Below, one piece after another: positions 21,037-32,319 of a stretch of DNA of 64,000 nucleotides. A model generated the notes under the pieces. It was not told where the DNA came from, did no database searches, and saw only the letters and a program-made list of their open reading frames with translations. Source of the DNA: Lucinisca nassula (Eukaryota > Mollusca > Bivalvia > Lucinida > Lucinidae); contig OY757019.1 of NCBI GenBank assembly GCA_963580285.1, positions 58,424,587 to 58,488,586 of the forward strand, written 5' to 3'. The position numbers were made by a program, and so were the translations under genes. Within the stretch, counting starts at the first letter, position 1; the number at the start of each line of letters is the position of its first letter.

Positions 21037-21345
21037 CGTTGAAAACGTATAAATATATCATTCAATAGTCGTTCATCACTCAAACAGTCAACAATTACAA
21101 ATTCAATCAATAAATTCCAATAACTTCATCAAATATCAATTTTTCATTCAATCATTAAATCTCTCAATCAATCAATCAAGAAGTTATTAAGGACAATCAA
21201 TCAATCGATCAATCAATCAACTAATGGCCTAAACAAATCAACGAACAACCCGAACAAAGAATCAATCAATCAATCAGTTTCAATCAATCCATCAACTAAT
21301 TAATCCAATAGAGATTCAGTCAATAATTAATCCAACAATCACTGC
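20820..21345. repeat. Degenerate (ATCA)n-rich region
   Basis: Repeated AATCAATCAATC stretches, strongest at 21008-21035 and 21180-21290, with decayed intervals. 20505-20820 has no recognised feature. Confidence 0.7.
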
Positions 21346-21404
21346 TTGAATGACTCTTTCATAACCCTTTCATAGACCATATTAGACGTCAACAGTTGGT
21401 GTTA

Positions 21405-21545
21405 CGGGCCGTAAAAAGTTTCCCTCCCCTACATCATATTGATCACTGATTCCATTGTGGATTTTTAAAAATATTTGAGGGCCACTTATGAGGCTTAATT
21501 GGCCGAAACTAGCTACTTTGGCCCAGAAAAACTTGTACACTCAAT
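21405..21545 (+). repeat. Family G, diverged monomer
   Basis: GGGCCGTAAAAAGTTTCCC, GATCACTGATTCCATTGTGG and GGCCGAAACTAGCTAC match the 383 bp unit in order. Confidence 0.65.
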
Positions 21546-21607
21546 ACGTTTCGGTTCTTTTGTGTATTCCTTGCTTCCAAAGGATAACCAATTTCGATTC
21601 TGCCGAT

Positions 21608-21887
21608 CATCACGAAAACACGCCTATATAAGTTTGACCCCCATGAACCCCACTTTTAAATAGTAAAACTGGGGTTTCCGGGGGTATACCTTTTTTTCCT
21701 TATTTCTGTTCTAAAATATAGATTGTGGGTACTCGTTAGAACCGCCTCAATGAGGCGGTTCTAACGAGTGCCCACAATCTATATTTTGAGCAGAAATAAG
21801 AGAAATATCACAATTTTTCATCATAAATTTTTCATTTTTTCGGCGATAAAGGTGGCAATGTATTTGTATAGGCGTGTTTGCGTAATG
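21608..21887 (-). mobile_element. MITE family A, best-preserved copy
   Basis: 280 bp. Ends CATCACGAAAACACGCCTAT and TATAGGCGTGTTTGCGTAATG. Centre GAACCGCCTCAATGAGGCGG, with the flanking arms GATTGTGGGTACTCGTTA and its complement almost perfect. This copy best defines the family. Confidence 0.9.
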
Positions 21888-22046
21888 TACTTGGTTCTTA
21901 TAGAGCTAAGTAAACTGGTTTCACCCATAGGTTCCTAATGGTTGACTGTGTCAATACCATGCAGAAGCCAGTCGTTCAAAACTAACGACGGCGTTAGTTA
22001 ACATATTGTTTAAAGTTTTATCATTTAATATGGCAAATATGCTGAT

Positions 22047-22120
22047 AATTTTGCTGAAGAAAATGTGAGCAGCTTTTGCATCTGCCAAATCTGCTCACAT
22101 TTTTCAGCAAAAATACTAAA
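22047..22120. repeat. Hairpin
   Basis: TTGCTGAAGAAAATGTGAGC pairs with GCTCACATTTTTCAGCAA around a 25-base centre. Confidence 0.65.
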
Positions 22121-22296
22121 ATTTTAGATATTGTACTTGCTAGAACAGTTAACAATATGGGCACTCACAAGCTCATTAAGCTAACGAGGCTTTGAACAAC
22201 TGGCTCCAAATGTCTAGAAATATAGTGGCTGGGATCGGCAGGTGTACTGTAGGGGTAATCTCAGAGTGTACCGGGTCCTGACCACTACATTGGTTT

Positions 22297-22578
22297 GGAG
22301 ATTAACAGCCCAGTCAACCCTATTTAGGTTATGCCAGGCCGGTCGGTTTACCTAACCACACTTTTCCTGGACATGTTTGTACATAAGCGGCTACCCTATA
22401 ACACTGAACATTCTTTCATCGACAACTGTCCTTCTTGGATCAACGGAAGGGAGAGAATGATCGTTGAAAAGATTCCATGATCAATCTCCACGAACGAATA
22501 TTGTCGACCATGCGGGCATCGAATAAACGACCTTCTGATTATCAATCAGACACGCATCCGACTGAGCCGTTGAGATTG
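22297..22578 (-). mobile_element. tRNA-derived SINE, type 2
   Basis: Degenerate minus-strand copy: GGCCGGTCGGTTTACCTA tail side, GATCAATCTCCACGA body, and a tRNA-like head ending CGACTGAGCCGTTGAG. Confidence 0.75.
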
Positions 22579-23213
22579 GCAGAGTTTTGTTTAAGATTAT
22601 CGTCCTCCCCTGCCTTTAAAACATTATTGACAACAAAAAGTAAACTAAGTCCGACTTCACCTCGAACCACAGTACGTCAAATTGCAAAGAGTATTAGCAG
22701 GACATGATCAGTACCAATGTCAATGAAACCAATGAAACCATGCATTCAGGAATGGTTAGTCCGGTTTTCCATGCATGCGCACTGATGAGCAATCTTTAAA
22801 ATCGAGGTAGCAGTCCACGTTTTTTGACTGGCTGTTTATGATTTGCTTAACTTTGACCATTGCCGTAGGTGTGATGTAGTAAAAATGGAACAGCAACCAA
22901 AGTAGCTAAAGGAAGCCATTGGCTCAATGTGACGTCGGCCAACATCACCCGAATATGCGAAGTCAACTGTAAGTCTGGGAATGCTACTCTGTCATTCCAT
23001 CGAATATTCTCAGGCGGGGCAGTTCAGGTGTTGTCGGTGTATGTAAAATTCGCGGAGTTCACAACAAGATCCGATAGAGTCCCTTTTGCATTTTTTTTTT
23101 TGCAAGCAGACCAAAGGGCCATTTAATATACCTTGTCAAATAGTGTTGCTCTCTCAGGGCAAAGGGGATGGGACACGCCTGCTATATCTTTTAACCAGTT
23201 TTCACATGGAAGG
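22579..23213. repeat. Mostly unassigned; repeat family K at 23000-23115
   Basis: The K block (GTGTATGTAAAATTCGCGGA ... GCAAGCAGACCAAAGGGCC) recurs at 60085-60182. The rest shows nothing I can name. Confidence 0.45.
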
Positions 23214-23491
23214 CATCACGTGAACAAGTCCGTACAATAAACACCTCCATAAACCCCGCGTTACCTAGAGAAAAGATGGGTTTAGGGGGTACACATTATT
23301 TTTCTTGTATCTGCTCCAAGTCATAGATTGTGGATATTCGTTAGAACCGCCTCAATGAGACGGTTCTAGTCTAATGAGCACCCATAACCTATGTTTGGAG
23401 TATTAATAAGAGAAATATCACAAATTTTCATCGGAAAAATATAATGGAGATATGAAAGAATGCACTATATCACACGGGTGTTAGCGTAATG
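23214..23491 (+). mobile_element. MITE family B, near full length
   Basis: Ends CATCACGTGAACAAGTCCGT and ACACGGGTGTTAGCGTAATG. Central GAACCGCCTCAATGAGACGG. Confidence 0.8.
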
Positions 23492-23604
23492 GCTGGTTTT
23501 ATGACTTCCTGTATGCTTCCCTGTTGATTGAGCCCCGCTCAAATTGGGTTCAGCCTTGATGGAGAAAATGGTCTTTCTTCGGAGTACAAACTCTTTTCCT
23601 TTAA

Positions 23605-23870
23605 CCATTATTCTGCTGTCAACGGCAACCCCTGTCTTTGCAAACAGTATAGATCCAGATCAGATGGCTTCTGAGGAAGCCAAACAGTGAAGATAGTGTA
23701 AACAGTGTAGTACCAGATCGGAAGAAGCCATCTTATCTGGATCTACACTGTTTCACATTCCGTTTATGAATTTGTGGGAATAAATTACATCAAGTAATCG
23801 GACTGGTTCAAAGTCAGAAATGGGTGTGGCTAAATTGAATATTCAGCAGGATAAGTGCTAAAACTAGACA
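23605..23870 (+). repeat. Hairpin repeat family H
   Basis: GATCCAGATCAGATGGCTTC pairs with GAAGCCATCTTATCTGGATC; CAGTGTA blocks flank the stem. Same family as 8868-9052. Confidence 0.7.
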
Positions 23871-24272
23871 CCTAATAAAAGGGACAGAACAAATTTTTTC
23901 AAGTCTTACCTGCTCCCTTGAAAGTATGTAACCCATTTCCGGTCCTTAGTGCTGAGGCCGCATCGCCGTATGTCCAAGCTGTATGTGGACACTAGGAAAA
24001 CATCAATGGCCAACATCACGAAACACACGCCAAAAGGGTTTCGACCCCCTATATAAAGTAAAAGAGGAGTTTGCGGGGGTTGTTACAACGCATAATGAAG
24101 TAATGTAGTAATTTCTTCATTTTGATTTTTTTTTTATTTCATTATGCGTTGGCGTAATCGACGCGAAATGAAGTAAAAATTATTTCATTTCGCGTTGATA
24201 TGCACCATATCGACGCAAAATAAAGTAATGATGGAAGAACAAAGCTGTCTATACGAAACTTAGGAAGCAATA

Positions 24273-24473
24273 CAGGTAAATTCCAATATAAAGACCACAT
24301 TTGAGACAGTTCAAAAGTGGTCTTTAAGACCACATTTGAACAGTCCAAAAGATGGTCTTCAACAAAAGCACACTGAATGTCGCAATCACAAAGAAAATGT
24401 AACTTTAACTTTCAAAATATGCATTAAAAAAAGTGTCTTAATTTTAGGTGGTCTTAATAGCGGAATTTCACTG
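24273..24473. mobile_element. MITE family C
   Basis: CAGGTAAATTCC and GGAATTTCACTG ends with TA on both sides; internal AAGACCACATTTGA repeated in both orientations. Confidence 0.8.
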
Positions 24474-24549
24474 TATTTGATTATGTAAGTAGAGTTAAAA
24501 CTGAACGCCTTAAGGTATTTTGGTCTCATGTCTGATGTTTTCCCTCATT

Positions 24550-24785
24550 TGTGTTCACATGAGTACTGGTTATCTGCTTAGAAGGTCTAAGCCTGCCCAG
24601 GAAAACTGCTGTGAGTCGGCCCATCCATGCATATAAACCCTTTTGGGTTTAATTGGACGGCAGGGCGTGAGATGTCATTTAATCTCAATGTCGGGTAAAA
24701 GTCCAACAAAATTGGAAGCAACGTCTCCAAAATGACCTAAATAGTGTTGACGGTGACGTTAAACCGCAAATCAAACAAACAAACT
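24550..24785 (+). mobile_element. SINE-like type 3, 5'-truncated
   Basis: From CTGCTTAGAAGGTCTAAGCC to the tail GACGTTAAACCGCAAATCAA. Confidence 0.75.
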
Positions 24786-25521
24786 GTCGACGCATAATGA
24801 ATTTAAATTAAGTATGCCACCTATCAACGCAAAATGAAATAATTCTTTCATTTTACGCAAACCTCTTAGTATTGACGCATAATGAAGTAAAAACTACATT
24901 TTATTTCATTTCGCATCGACTATGCCAACGCATAATGAAGTAAAAATTTCAAAATGAAGAAATTACTACATTACTTCATTATGCGTTGTAACAGTGGGTA
25001 AACCTTATTTTTCTCATTTCTGATCTTAAATATAGATTGTGGTACTCGCTAGAACCGCCTTGATGAGGCGGTTCTAATGTGTACCCACAATCTATATTTT
25101 GAGCAGCAATAAGAAAAATATCACAATTTTACATCTTAAAATTTTCCTTTTTCCGGTGATGAAATTTACAATGTATTTGTATAGGCGTATATTCGCAGTG
25201 AAAATAAGGGAAATGGATTGCAGTTTAATTACAATGGAAATGGATAAAAAGAGGCACCCCTGATTTCCATCCCGATTACCTTGGTTTTCGAACCAGACAT
25301 ACAATGAAGCCCTGTCTAGAATGTGGAAACAGAGAGATAGTAGCAGCAAAAATAACAACAACAAGCCACGACAACATCAGAATTAGAAAAACTGGGCTGC
25401 AAAGTTCAAATGTACGACAACTTGCGATAGCATGCCAATTTGCTATAAAGACTCTCGCCTTATTAACAATACAATGTCAACCTTCCAGTCACATACCCAT
25501 TTGCTCTAAAGGCCCCGCTTG

Positions 25522-25750
25522 ACGGGCTTCCGTGGTCTAGTGGGAAAGAGCGCTGACTCTTGATCAAAGGGTCGGCTCGAGCCTCGCTCGGGTCACATGT
25601 GGGACGCCAAGTTCGGTAACGGAAGGTCAGGTGGCTTTTCTCCGGGCACTACGGTTTCGCCCACTACTGGATAACGATCGGCTCAAATTACGTGTAATTA
25701 TCAGGAAAGGGTCGTGAAACCAAAACAAATAAACACATAAATAAATAAAT
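25522..25750 (+). mobile_element. tRNA-derived SINE, type 1
   Basis: Head GGGCTTCCGTGGTCTAGTGG, body GACGCCAAGTTCGGTAACGG, AAATA-rich tail; diverged. Confidence 0.8.
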
Positions 25751-25974
25751 ATTATTATGGTAACAAACACATATGCAACACACCCATTTGCTATAAAGCC
25801 CCGCCTTATGAAGCATTACACCGCACCACAGTTTCTCAGTATCTTATATTAAGTGTGGTTAAGTTTGCTTTAGCTTTAGATATTATTTTTGAGACCAAGA
25901 TGTCCCCACAGAAACAGCGCACAATTATTCCAACGAACCCTTCAAATCAGGAAAACCTAAGAATGAAAAATTGA

Positions 25975-26225
25975 AGTAAAGTCAATGATCAGGAATCGAT
26001 ACAATCAACCCACAGCTCCCACCAGAGATACCAATGGGAAAGAGGCACAACCCTGAAATAACTACATGTAAATATCGACCCAATGGAAACTTCAATAGCG
26101 GAAAGCCAAAAGGACAGTTACTTTCCCACAAAATGGCCAATTGGCTGTCCAAAACAGAAAAATACAAGCGATACACACATGCACTCAAAGACAAACCATA
26201 ACAAAACTTAACCGCCTTGGAATGA
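25975..26225 (-). mobile_element. Penelope pseudo-LTR, 5'-truncated
   Basis: Plus-strand reading begins AAGTCAATGATCAGGAATCG (complement of the 3' end) and stops at ACCGCCTTGGAATGATCAGT. Confidence 0.75.
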
Positions 26226-26737
26226 TCAGTGAAAGAAAGAAAAAAAACTAGCTGAAATGTTGTTTGATTGCTGAGTAACTGACATATTTTCTATAAAGGC
26301 CCCCAACCAACTAAACATTTCGATAACACACTCATACCACACACAAATTTAATTCAAAAGGCCCGCTTTAAGAAACATAACGATAACATACACAAACCAT
26401 AACACACCCATTTGATATGAAGGCTCCGTCCGATTAAACATTACGGTAATATACATATACGTAAAAAACCCATTTGAAACATTGTAATAACTCTCATACA
26501 CTAACACTGCTGCTATAAAGACCCACGCCCTACTAAACATTACACACGACTACACAACCGTTTGTTCTTAAGACTCATTATAAAATATTATGATAGTACA
26601 CAATTTGCTACAAAGGCACCCGTCTTACTAAAAATTACGATAACAGACCCATACTAACACACCCATTTGCTATAAAGGCGCCGCCTTAATAAACATTACG
26701 ATAGCACAACCATTTACTTAATAGATGATTTTACATG

Positions 26738-27090
26738 AGTGACCATGTATTATTGAATTTATTTAACGAGTTGAGGAAAAGAGATAAAATGCGAGGCTGT
26801 GCAGAGCATTTTATCACTTTTCCTGAACGAGTTTAATAAATTCAATAAAACATAGGCACGACTGTAAGATTCTATTTATCATATGACATTTAGACGCAGT
26901 TTATTCAAGATTGTTTTACAAAAATATAAATATTCCACCATTAGTACACGCGACGTCGTTTAGGACGTCGTACATGTAACGTTACGGGACGTATCTTGCT
27001 AATTTGCATATTTAATCCACTAGTGGATTATCGAAAATATTACATGGCGTTATTACACTCTCAGACGCGACGTCATATGATAAATAATAA
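26738..27090. repeat. Two adjacent foldback structures
   Basis: 26745-26862: TTATTGAATTTATTTAACGA and GAGGAAAAGAGATAAAATGC pair with their diverged complements to the right. 26874-27086: TTATCATATGAC and GTCATATGATAA bound a 213 bp segment rich in ACGTCG. Neither codes. Confidence 0.6.
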
Positions 27091-27132
27091 TATCAAAGGT
27101 ACGACTTCTATTGGTTTCATTGGGTGAAACCG

Positions 27133-27595
27133 CCCCCGCCCATAGGGGCTTGAAGAAATATATGGGCTGCATGATGCTTCCACGCAGAGCTGAATCCGGC
27201 CCGCACACTAGTACTGGTAAACCGCTTAGAGGAACTAAGCCTGTCCAGGAACCGCAGTGCGAGGCGGACCGTCCATGCTAATAAACCCTATTGGTTTCAT
27301 TGGGCGACAGGGCTTGAGATGTCATTTCATCTCAATGTCGGGTAAAAGTCCCACAAAATTGGAAGCAACGTCTCCAAAATGACCTTTACAGTGTTGACGG
27401 GGACGTTAAACCCCAAATCAAACAAACAAATCATTGGGTGAAAGGGCTTGAGATGTCATTTCATCTCAATGTCGGGTAAAAGTCCCACAAAATTGGAAGC
27501 AACGTCTCCAAAATGACCTTTACAGTGTTGACGGGGACGTTAAATAGAAGTGGAGGCAATGATCTTAAACCTCAAATCAAACAAAACAAAACAAA
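27133..27595 (+). mobile_element. SINE-like type 3 with partial 3' tandem copy
   Basis: The full copy is 27133-27432; its last 130 bp recur at 27433-27595. The second tail is split by a 20 bp scrap (27545-27564) flanked by TTAAA on each side. The scrap matches the end of the Penelope pseudo-LTR. Confidence 0.75.
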
Positions 27596-28420
27596 CAAAG
27601 ACTACATACACATAAAAGCAAATGCCACGGCGCGGGCACGAAGCATTGTTAGACTTCAAAGAATGCAACGTTCGTGGCGTCACCGCATTTTTGGGGTCTA
27701 GAGGTACCCACAGAAACAGTGCACACTTATTCAAACGAACTTTTAAATCAGGAAAGCCCTAGAAGGTGAAAGCCTAGCTGAAATTTAGTTGCTTATTGTT
27801 TGCACTTGAAAACTAGGTACCGTGTAGATTCGATCTATTAACGATCGCGGTGGACATGCCTATTACAGGTCAGTAGAAAGAATTATAACTGACTAAAAAT
27901 TGCAGCTCGTACATATTCCACCCCCTTTATTGCGTAACTGGAATAACTGGCGGTGGTACAAAACTTCGTCTACAGCTGAATTTGAATCTTGCAGTATTCG
28001 CCGAAATTGAATTTCCATAAGATTTATTGCATTTCTAACTTTCGGGCAACCAATCTGAAGAGCTACGCTGCTTATATTTGGATTTTTATATGGATACAAA
28101 ACTGATTGACAAAGAAATTAAATGTCTTTCGCTGTTGTGACCGATTGCTTCTTACTGAAAAGCGATTTTTAAACAGGTTAAAACCTTGAGACAGGCATTT
28201 CCCCCATTGACGTCGATGGCGACATCGCCTAAAATCTGAAAAACAAAATATAGGGACATTGTGCCTTGTATATTCATGAAAGGGACAAAACTACAGGTTA
28301 TTTTCTTTATGTTTTATTATTCAGCTTTTAAATGGTGCAGAAGCTATTTCGATAGTTTCAAAATCATTCCAAAGATCCTAATGCGATTCGCTATATCTGC
28401 TGGGAAGAAAGAAGGAGGCG
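27596..28420. other. No recognised feature
   Basis: Short open frames only; no repeat family or splice-bounded ORF that I can support. Confidence 0.45.
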
Positions 28421-28421
28421 G

Positions 28422-28424
<3 letters not shown>

Positions 28425-28490
<66 letters not shown>

Positions 28491-28503
28491 AGAGAGAGAG
28501 AGG
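28425..28503. repeat. (GA)n microsatellite
   Basis: About 38 GA units; the Arg-Glu open frame over it is an artefact. Confidence 0.95.
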
Positions 28504-29223
28504 GCGGCCGCATCACGAACGCATGTGCCACAGTAACATAATGATGGCATAGTTAAGTAAGTATGATATGTAGGCCAAGAACTAGATCTAAATACATTAA
28601 GCATGTAGTTTTGGTGCATATGTGATACAAATAATGACTGACCTTGTTCAATTAAATCTAAAATGTGAAAAAAAATCATATGTCTGAACCGCTGGGAACT
28701 CCAGTGTTAAGGTTAATTAAGATCACATGAGCAGTTCCAAGTAAATTTGTGTTCATCTAGCAAAAAAAACCCAGATCAGAGTGGGCACATACTCAGTCAA
28801 AAAAAGAAACTTCCCCCACCCTGCATGTTAAAACGTCGGATCAAATGACATCTTTAAAGCATACATGTACAAGCAATTTCGCAGGTTGATATGCGCCGGC
28901 CGAAATCATATTTCTGCTCTTCTCAACTCAATTAACATTACATATCAGTCTGTATACGTCATTAAATTTCCAGCACGTTTCCTAAATTGTTTTGCAAATG
29001 AGTGTTATATAAATCTAATTTTTTAATTACTTATGTAACTTAAATCATCTCTTTGCGTCACAAATCATTCAGTAAACTAAATTATTGCGTATTAATTCCG
29101 GGCCACACAAGTAAATATTTTAATTTGTTCCTATCTTTATATTTTCATGGAATATAATAGAGTGTCACCACGTGCTTGATAGTAGGAAGATTCAACCTTT
29201 TACATCGGAGACATAAAACATGT
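28504..29223. other. No recognised feature
   Basis: AT-rich unique-looking DNA. Confidence 0.45.
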
Positions 29224-29542
29224 CATCACGAAAACACGCCTATATAATTTTGACCCCCCCCCACACACACACACACACAAACACCTTGAACCCCACTTCT
29301 ATACAGTAAAACTGCGGTTTACAAGGGCAAAATAGAACAATGTACCTTATTTTTCTTTTTTTCTGCTTTGAAACATAGATCGTGGGTACTCGTTAGAACC
29401 ACCTCGATGAGGCGGTTCTAACAAGTATCCACAACCAATGTTTTTAGCAGATATAAAAAAAAATCGCAATTTTTCATCTTAAAATGTTTGTTTTTTCATC
29501 GGTACAATTTACTCTGTGTTTGTATAGGTGTGTTTCATGATG
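29224..29542 (-). mobile_element. MITE family A with (CA)n expansion
   Basis: Ends CATCACGAAAACACGCCTAT and GGTGTGTTTCATGATG; a CACACA run of about 22 bp is inserted in one arm. Confidence 0.8.
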
Positions 29543-30656
29543 TATTAAAATGTAAACCGAAAGGGTAAAATAACATGAAATGCTGATGCCAATGAACACC
29601 ACAACCAGAGATCGCAGGCCAACAGTGGGCATCACGGACGGAGTTGAAAGCAGAATATGTAAGTTGAATATGGAATACCAGTTGATAAACGAAAGCGTAA
29701 AATTTGAAATAAAACGATTTAGGTTATGAATTGCATTACTCCGTTTCAAAAGGATTTGCATTCATGAACTTAATCTGACTGTTCATATCACATATTAAGA
29801 ATTGAAATTCCATTTCAAATGTTCCTCATGTGAAGAGAACAGTAGACCAATTTCATTTACCTCGAACACTTCATGAAACATTTAAGCGGGAACCACCATT
29901 TTCACCATATCATGGGCTTTGAAATATGAAATTTCATTTTTTACATAAAGTGTATTTATCTTCAATTTGTCCATCTCTCCGTCTATCGTTTATGCAAGTA
30001 AGGTAAAAGAGGGCCGAAGATGTCATAAACCGACGTACCAAAATGTTGACCAGTGGTTGCCATGGCCCGGCGTCAACTGAACGTTAGTCTGGCAAATCAA
30101 GAGCACTGGCGTATTCTGTGCTTGTTCTCTTTCAACCGAGCTACTGAAAAACACTGTTTCATCTCCAAATCTGCACTGAACTACATACGACCAAAACACA
30201 ACATGTTTGCTTGTGAATTCTTTTGTGGTGGGCAACATTGCTTCGCTCGTTGATTGCATGGTTGGTCGGACTTGGCGCGGCCCAATCCTAATGTTTGTTT
30301 AAGAATGAGGGGTCCCGGTAGATTATGTCCTGTGTTCGGACTATGATCTATTTGGTGGTTTTCGTCCTGGATTGTTATTGAGTCCTCCACTTCCTACATA
30401 CATCGTGCCCTCGTATGTTGTTGTCATGACAAACTGTTGACCTACATGTAGCATTCCTCCATGCGGGTCTTTTTGTTGTGGTTTTGTCTGTATTGCAATT
30501 GAAGGCAACTCCAGAGTTTCAAGAGGGTAGGAACCTGATATTTCCTGGGTTCGACCCTCCGTGATCTAGCTGGTGGTTTTCTTCTGCTCCGAAGTGGGAT
30601 TGTTGTTGAGCCCTCAACCCTGATTATATATACTTGACGATTGTACTATCCCTGCT
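29543..30656. other. No recognised feature
   Basis: Non-repetitive-looking with no supported ORF. The last part (30270-30650) is T/G-rich, like retroelement UTRs, but I cannot assign it. Confidence 0.4.
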
Positions 30657-30749
30657 AGCATTCTACATAAATCTACAGCGGGCCGTTAGCGGCCCGTCAG
30701 CTACCCTGACGGGCCGCTACTGGCCCGCTGTAGATTTATGTAGAATGCT
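30657..30749. repeat. Near-perfect 44 bp-stem hairpin
   Basis: AGCATTCTACATAAATCTAC and GCGGGCC/GCGGCCCGTCAG pair with the complement across a five-base loop CTACC, with two mismatches. It is very stable and GC-rich at the top; a miniature foldback element is likeliest. Confidence 0.85.
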
Positions 30750-31480
30750 TACTGGGATATGTATTTTATTTTGAATCGCTGTTGAGCTAGAAAGCTACCA
30801 TGCGGATCATTTTATGTTTGATACTACACTGGAACTGAGGGCGAGTTGAAGCCCCACAGTAGTTTTACTGCTGATCTTCACAAGGTGGCCGTTCTATTGC
30901 AATGTCTTATTTGCTAATTGGCTTTGTGCCGTTGTTTCATGTTCTGTTTTTGTGTGTGCCTCCATGTCACTTACTTTATTTTGGTGACTTGAGATCGCTG
31001 CTTTTTTGATTGTGGCCTTTCCTGAGTGAGCTTTTCTTACTAGTTTGAAGCTGAACCTGACTCTTCCTAGACAGTCGTCCCTTTGAAATTACTTAAGTGT
31101 ATTTAAGTATGTTCCATCATGTCACTTTAGAAGCCTCCGTTGAGTAATGGGTACGCTATTCGCCTTGTAAACCAGGGATCGCAGGATCGATCCCGCGCTT
31201 CTCCATACTTTCGGATGAGTCCTTAAACCGAGGTGCCGTCTCCGTGTGACCTTAGCTGTTAGTGGGACGTAAAACTCAAACACTCACTCACTCCATCATG
31301 TCACTCGTTCTCGTCTTTTGGTGGCTTGAGATAGGTGTTTGAGGGTTTTCCTAAGTAGGCGTTTCGTTCTGTTCCTATTGAGCACCAAATGTTCAATGTA
31401 GGCATTCGGTGTTGATATTGTTAAGTAGGCCACCCTCTTTCTTGTTGTTTCTGATAGCATAGATGAGAAGATTTATAATC
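30750..31480 (+). repeat. Unassigned UTR-like repeat with V-SINE
   Basis: Two similar blocks (30968-31040 and 31314-31370: TTTTGGTG.CTTGAGAT ... TTTTCCT.AGT.G) suggest a tandem retroelement UTR. The SINE at 31127 lies between them. Confidence 0.4.
31127..31292 (+). mobile_element. V-SINE (RUDI-like)
   Basis: The tRNA-related head (GCCTCCGTTGAGTAATGGGT, CTTGTAAACCAGGGATCGCA) is followed by the V-domain hallmark CGGATGAGTCCTTAAACCGA and an ACTCACTCACT tail. Perfect 13 bp target duplication CCATCATGTCACT at 31114-31126 and 31293-31305. Confidence 0.92.
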
Positions 31481-32310
31481 TAACAGAAATCCAAGTTTTG
31501 TTTCGAGTTTAATATGTAACATGACGCTGTTACATTTATTCAAAGTACCAATGAATTGTTCTCAAAATCTGTCAGATCTGGCATGGCTACAAAATGATAT
31601 AAAACGCTTTTTTATTGCGTGCTTTCAAACACACATTCAATATACATTAATTAATTTAGAAGAAAGCTCATGCGTCGTTATTCAAACTTTTTCAGATACA
31701 TCATCACTATTCATATTGGTCAGGACGCGAAATTTATTTGTCAAAATTTTATGAGAAATTTACAACTTTTTAAGATCATGCAAACTGACTCTCTCCCAAT
31801 ATGAAAGTTTTATGTGCGCATATTTAGTATAATGGGCTATCATATATGGACGATACAATGCTGTCTGGCAATAACAAATGAATACAAAGACATGGTTCTG
31901 ATGAATTCCACGATAGCGCAAAGGTTAAAGTATGGGTTGTTTATTGTCACCAAGATTGTATTTCATATGGCGTACACGATGCGAAAACTATAAACTTTTA
32001 TTTCAACACCTTGTCACTGTCCCATCGCTCTCTCGTACAACAGTTTTCTAAGATAAAACAATCACATATGGAACACCACTCCAGCGAACGTACTTACAAA
32101 GAGTTGCTTATCCAAAATCGCAATAATTCGTGGCCGGCATATTTTGTCACAACAGACGGTACGAAATGAGACGATAAGATGGGATATGTTTATCAGGTTA
32201 AACTTCATAAAGTTTCATAGATTCACGATCCGATGAATAAAACAAATGGCAACAGATGAATAACCAGTGCTTCTGCTGAAGTGCACGACCCGCCGGATGC
32301 TTTTAGCTTT
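31481..32310. other. No recognised feature
   Basis: AT-rich; one 77-codon open frame without recognisable domain. Confidence 0.4.
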
Positions 32311-32319
32311 ATGAGTGTT

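Larger units (their letters stand above)
24081..24993. mobile_element. TIR element with perfect 44 bp inverted repeats
   Basis: Left end TGTTACAACGCATAATGAAG is the exact complement of the right end over 44 bp (24081-24124, 24950-24993). Subterminal ACGCATAATGAAGTAA-type motifs recur at least five times in both orientations. The interior was filled by a family C MITE (24273-24473) and a type 3 element (24550-24785), so little original core remains. No transposase, no clear target duplication. Confidence 0.85.
24014..25196 (-). mobile_element. MITE family A, split by a 913 bp element
   Basis: Parts 24014-24080 and 24994-25196. The foldback centre GAACCGCCTTGATGAGGCGG is in the right part. Removing 24081-24993 restores the family order up to a few bases. 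Confidence 0.8.
25430..26715 (+). repeat. About 60 bp degenerate minisatellite with insertions
   Basis: Units read CATTTGCTATAAAGGC, CCCGCCTTA and TAAACATTACGATAACAC, with starts near 25436, 25498, 25786, 26290, 26349, 26409, 26510, 26606 and 26668. The array is interrupted by SINE type 1 (25522-25750) and a Penelope pseudo-LTR (25975-26225). Confidence 0.7.

Noticed and set aside
22929..23126. Exon-like ORF
   Set aside because: The segment recurs at 60085-60182 as a dispersed repeat with indels that break the frame.
28344..28679. Ser-Leu or Arg-Glu repeat proteins
   Set aside because: Translation of a (GA)n microsatellite.
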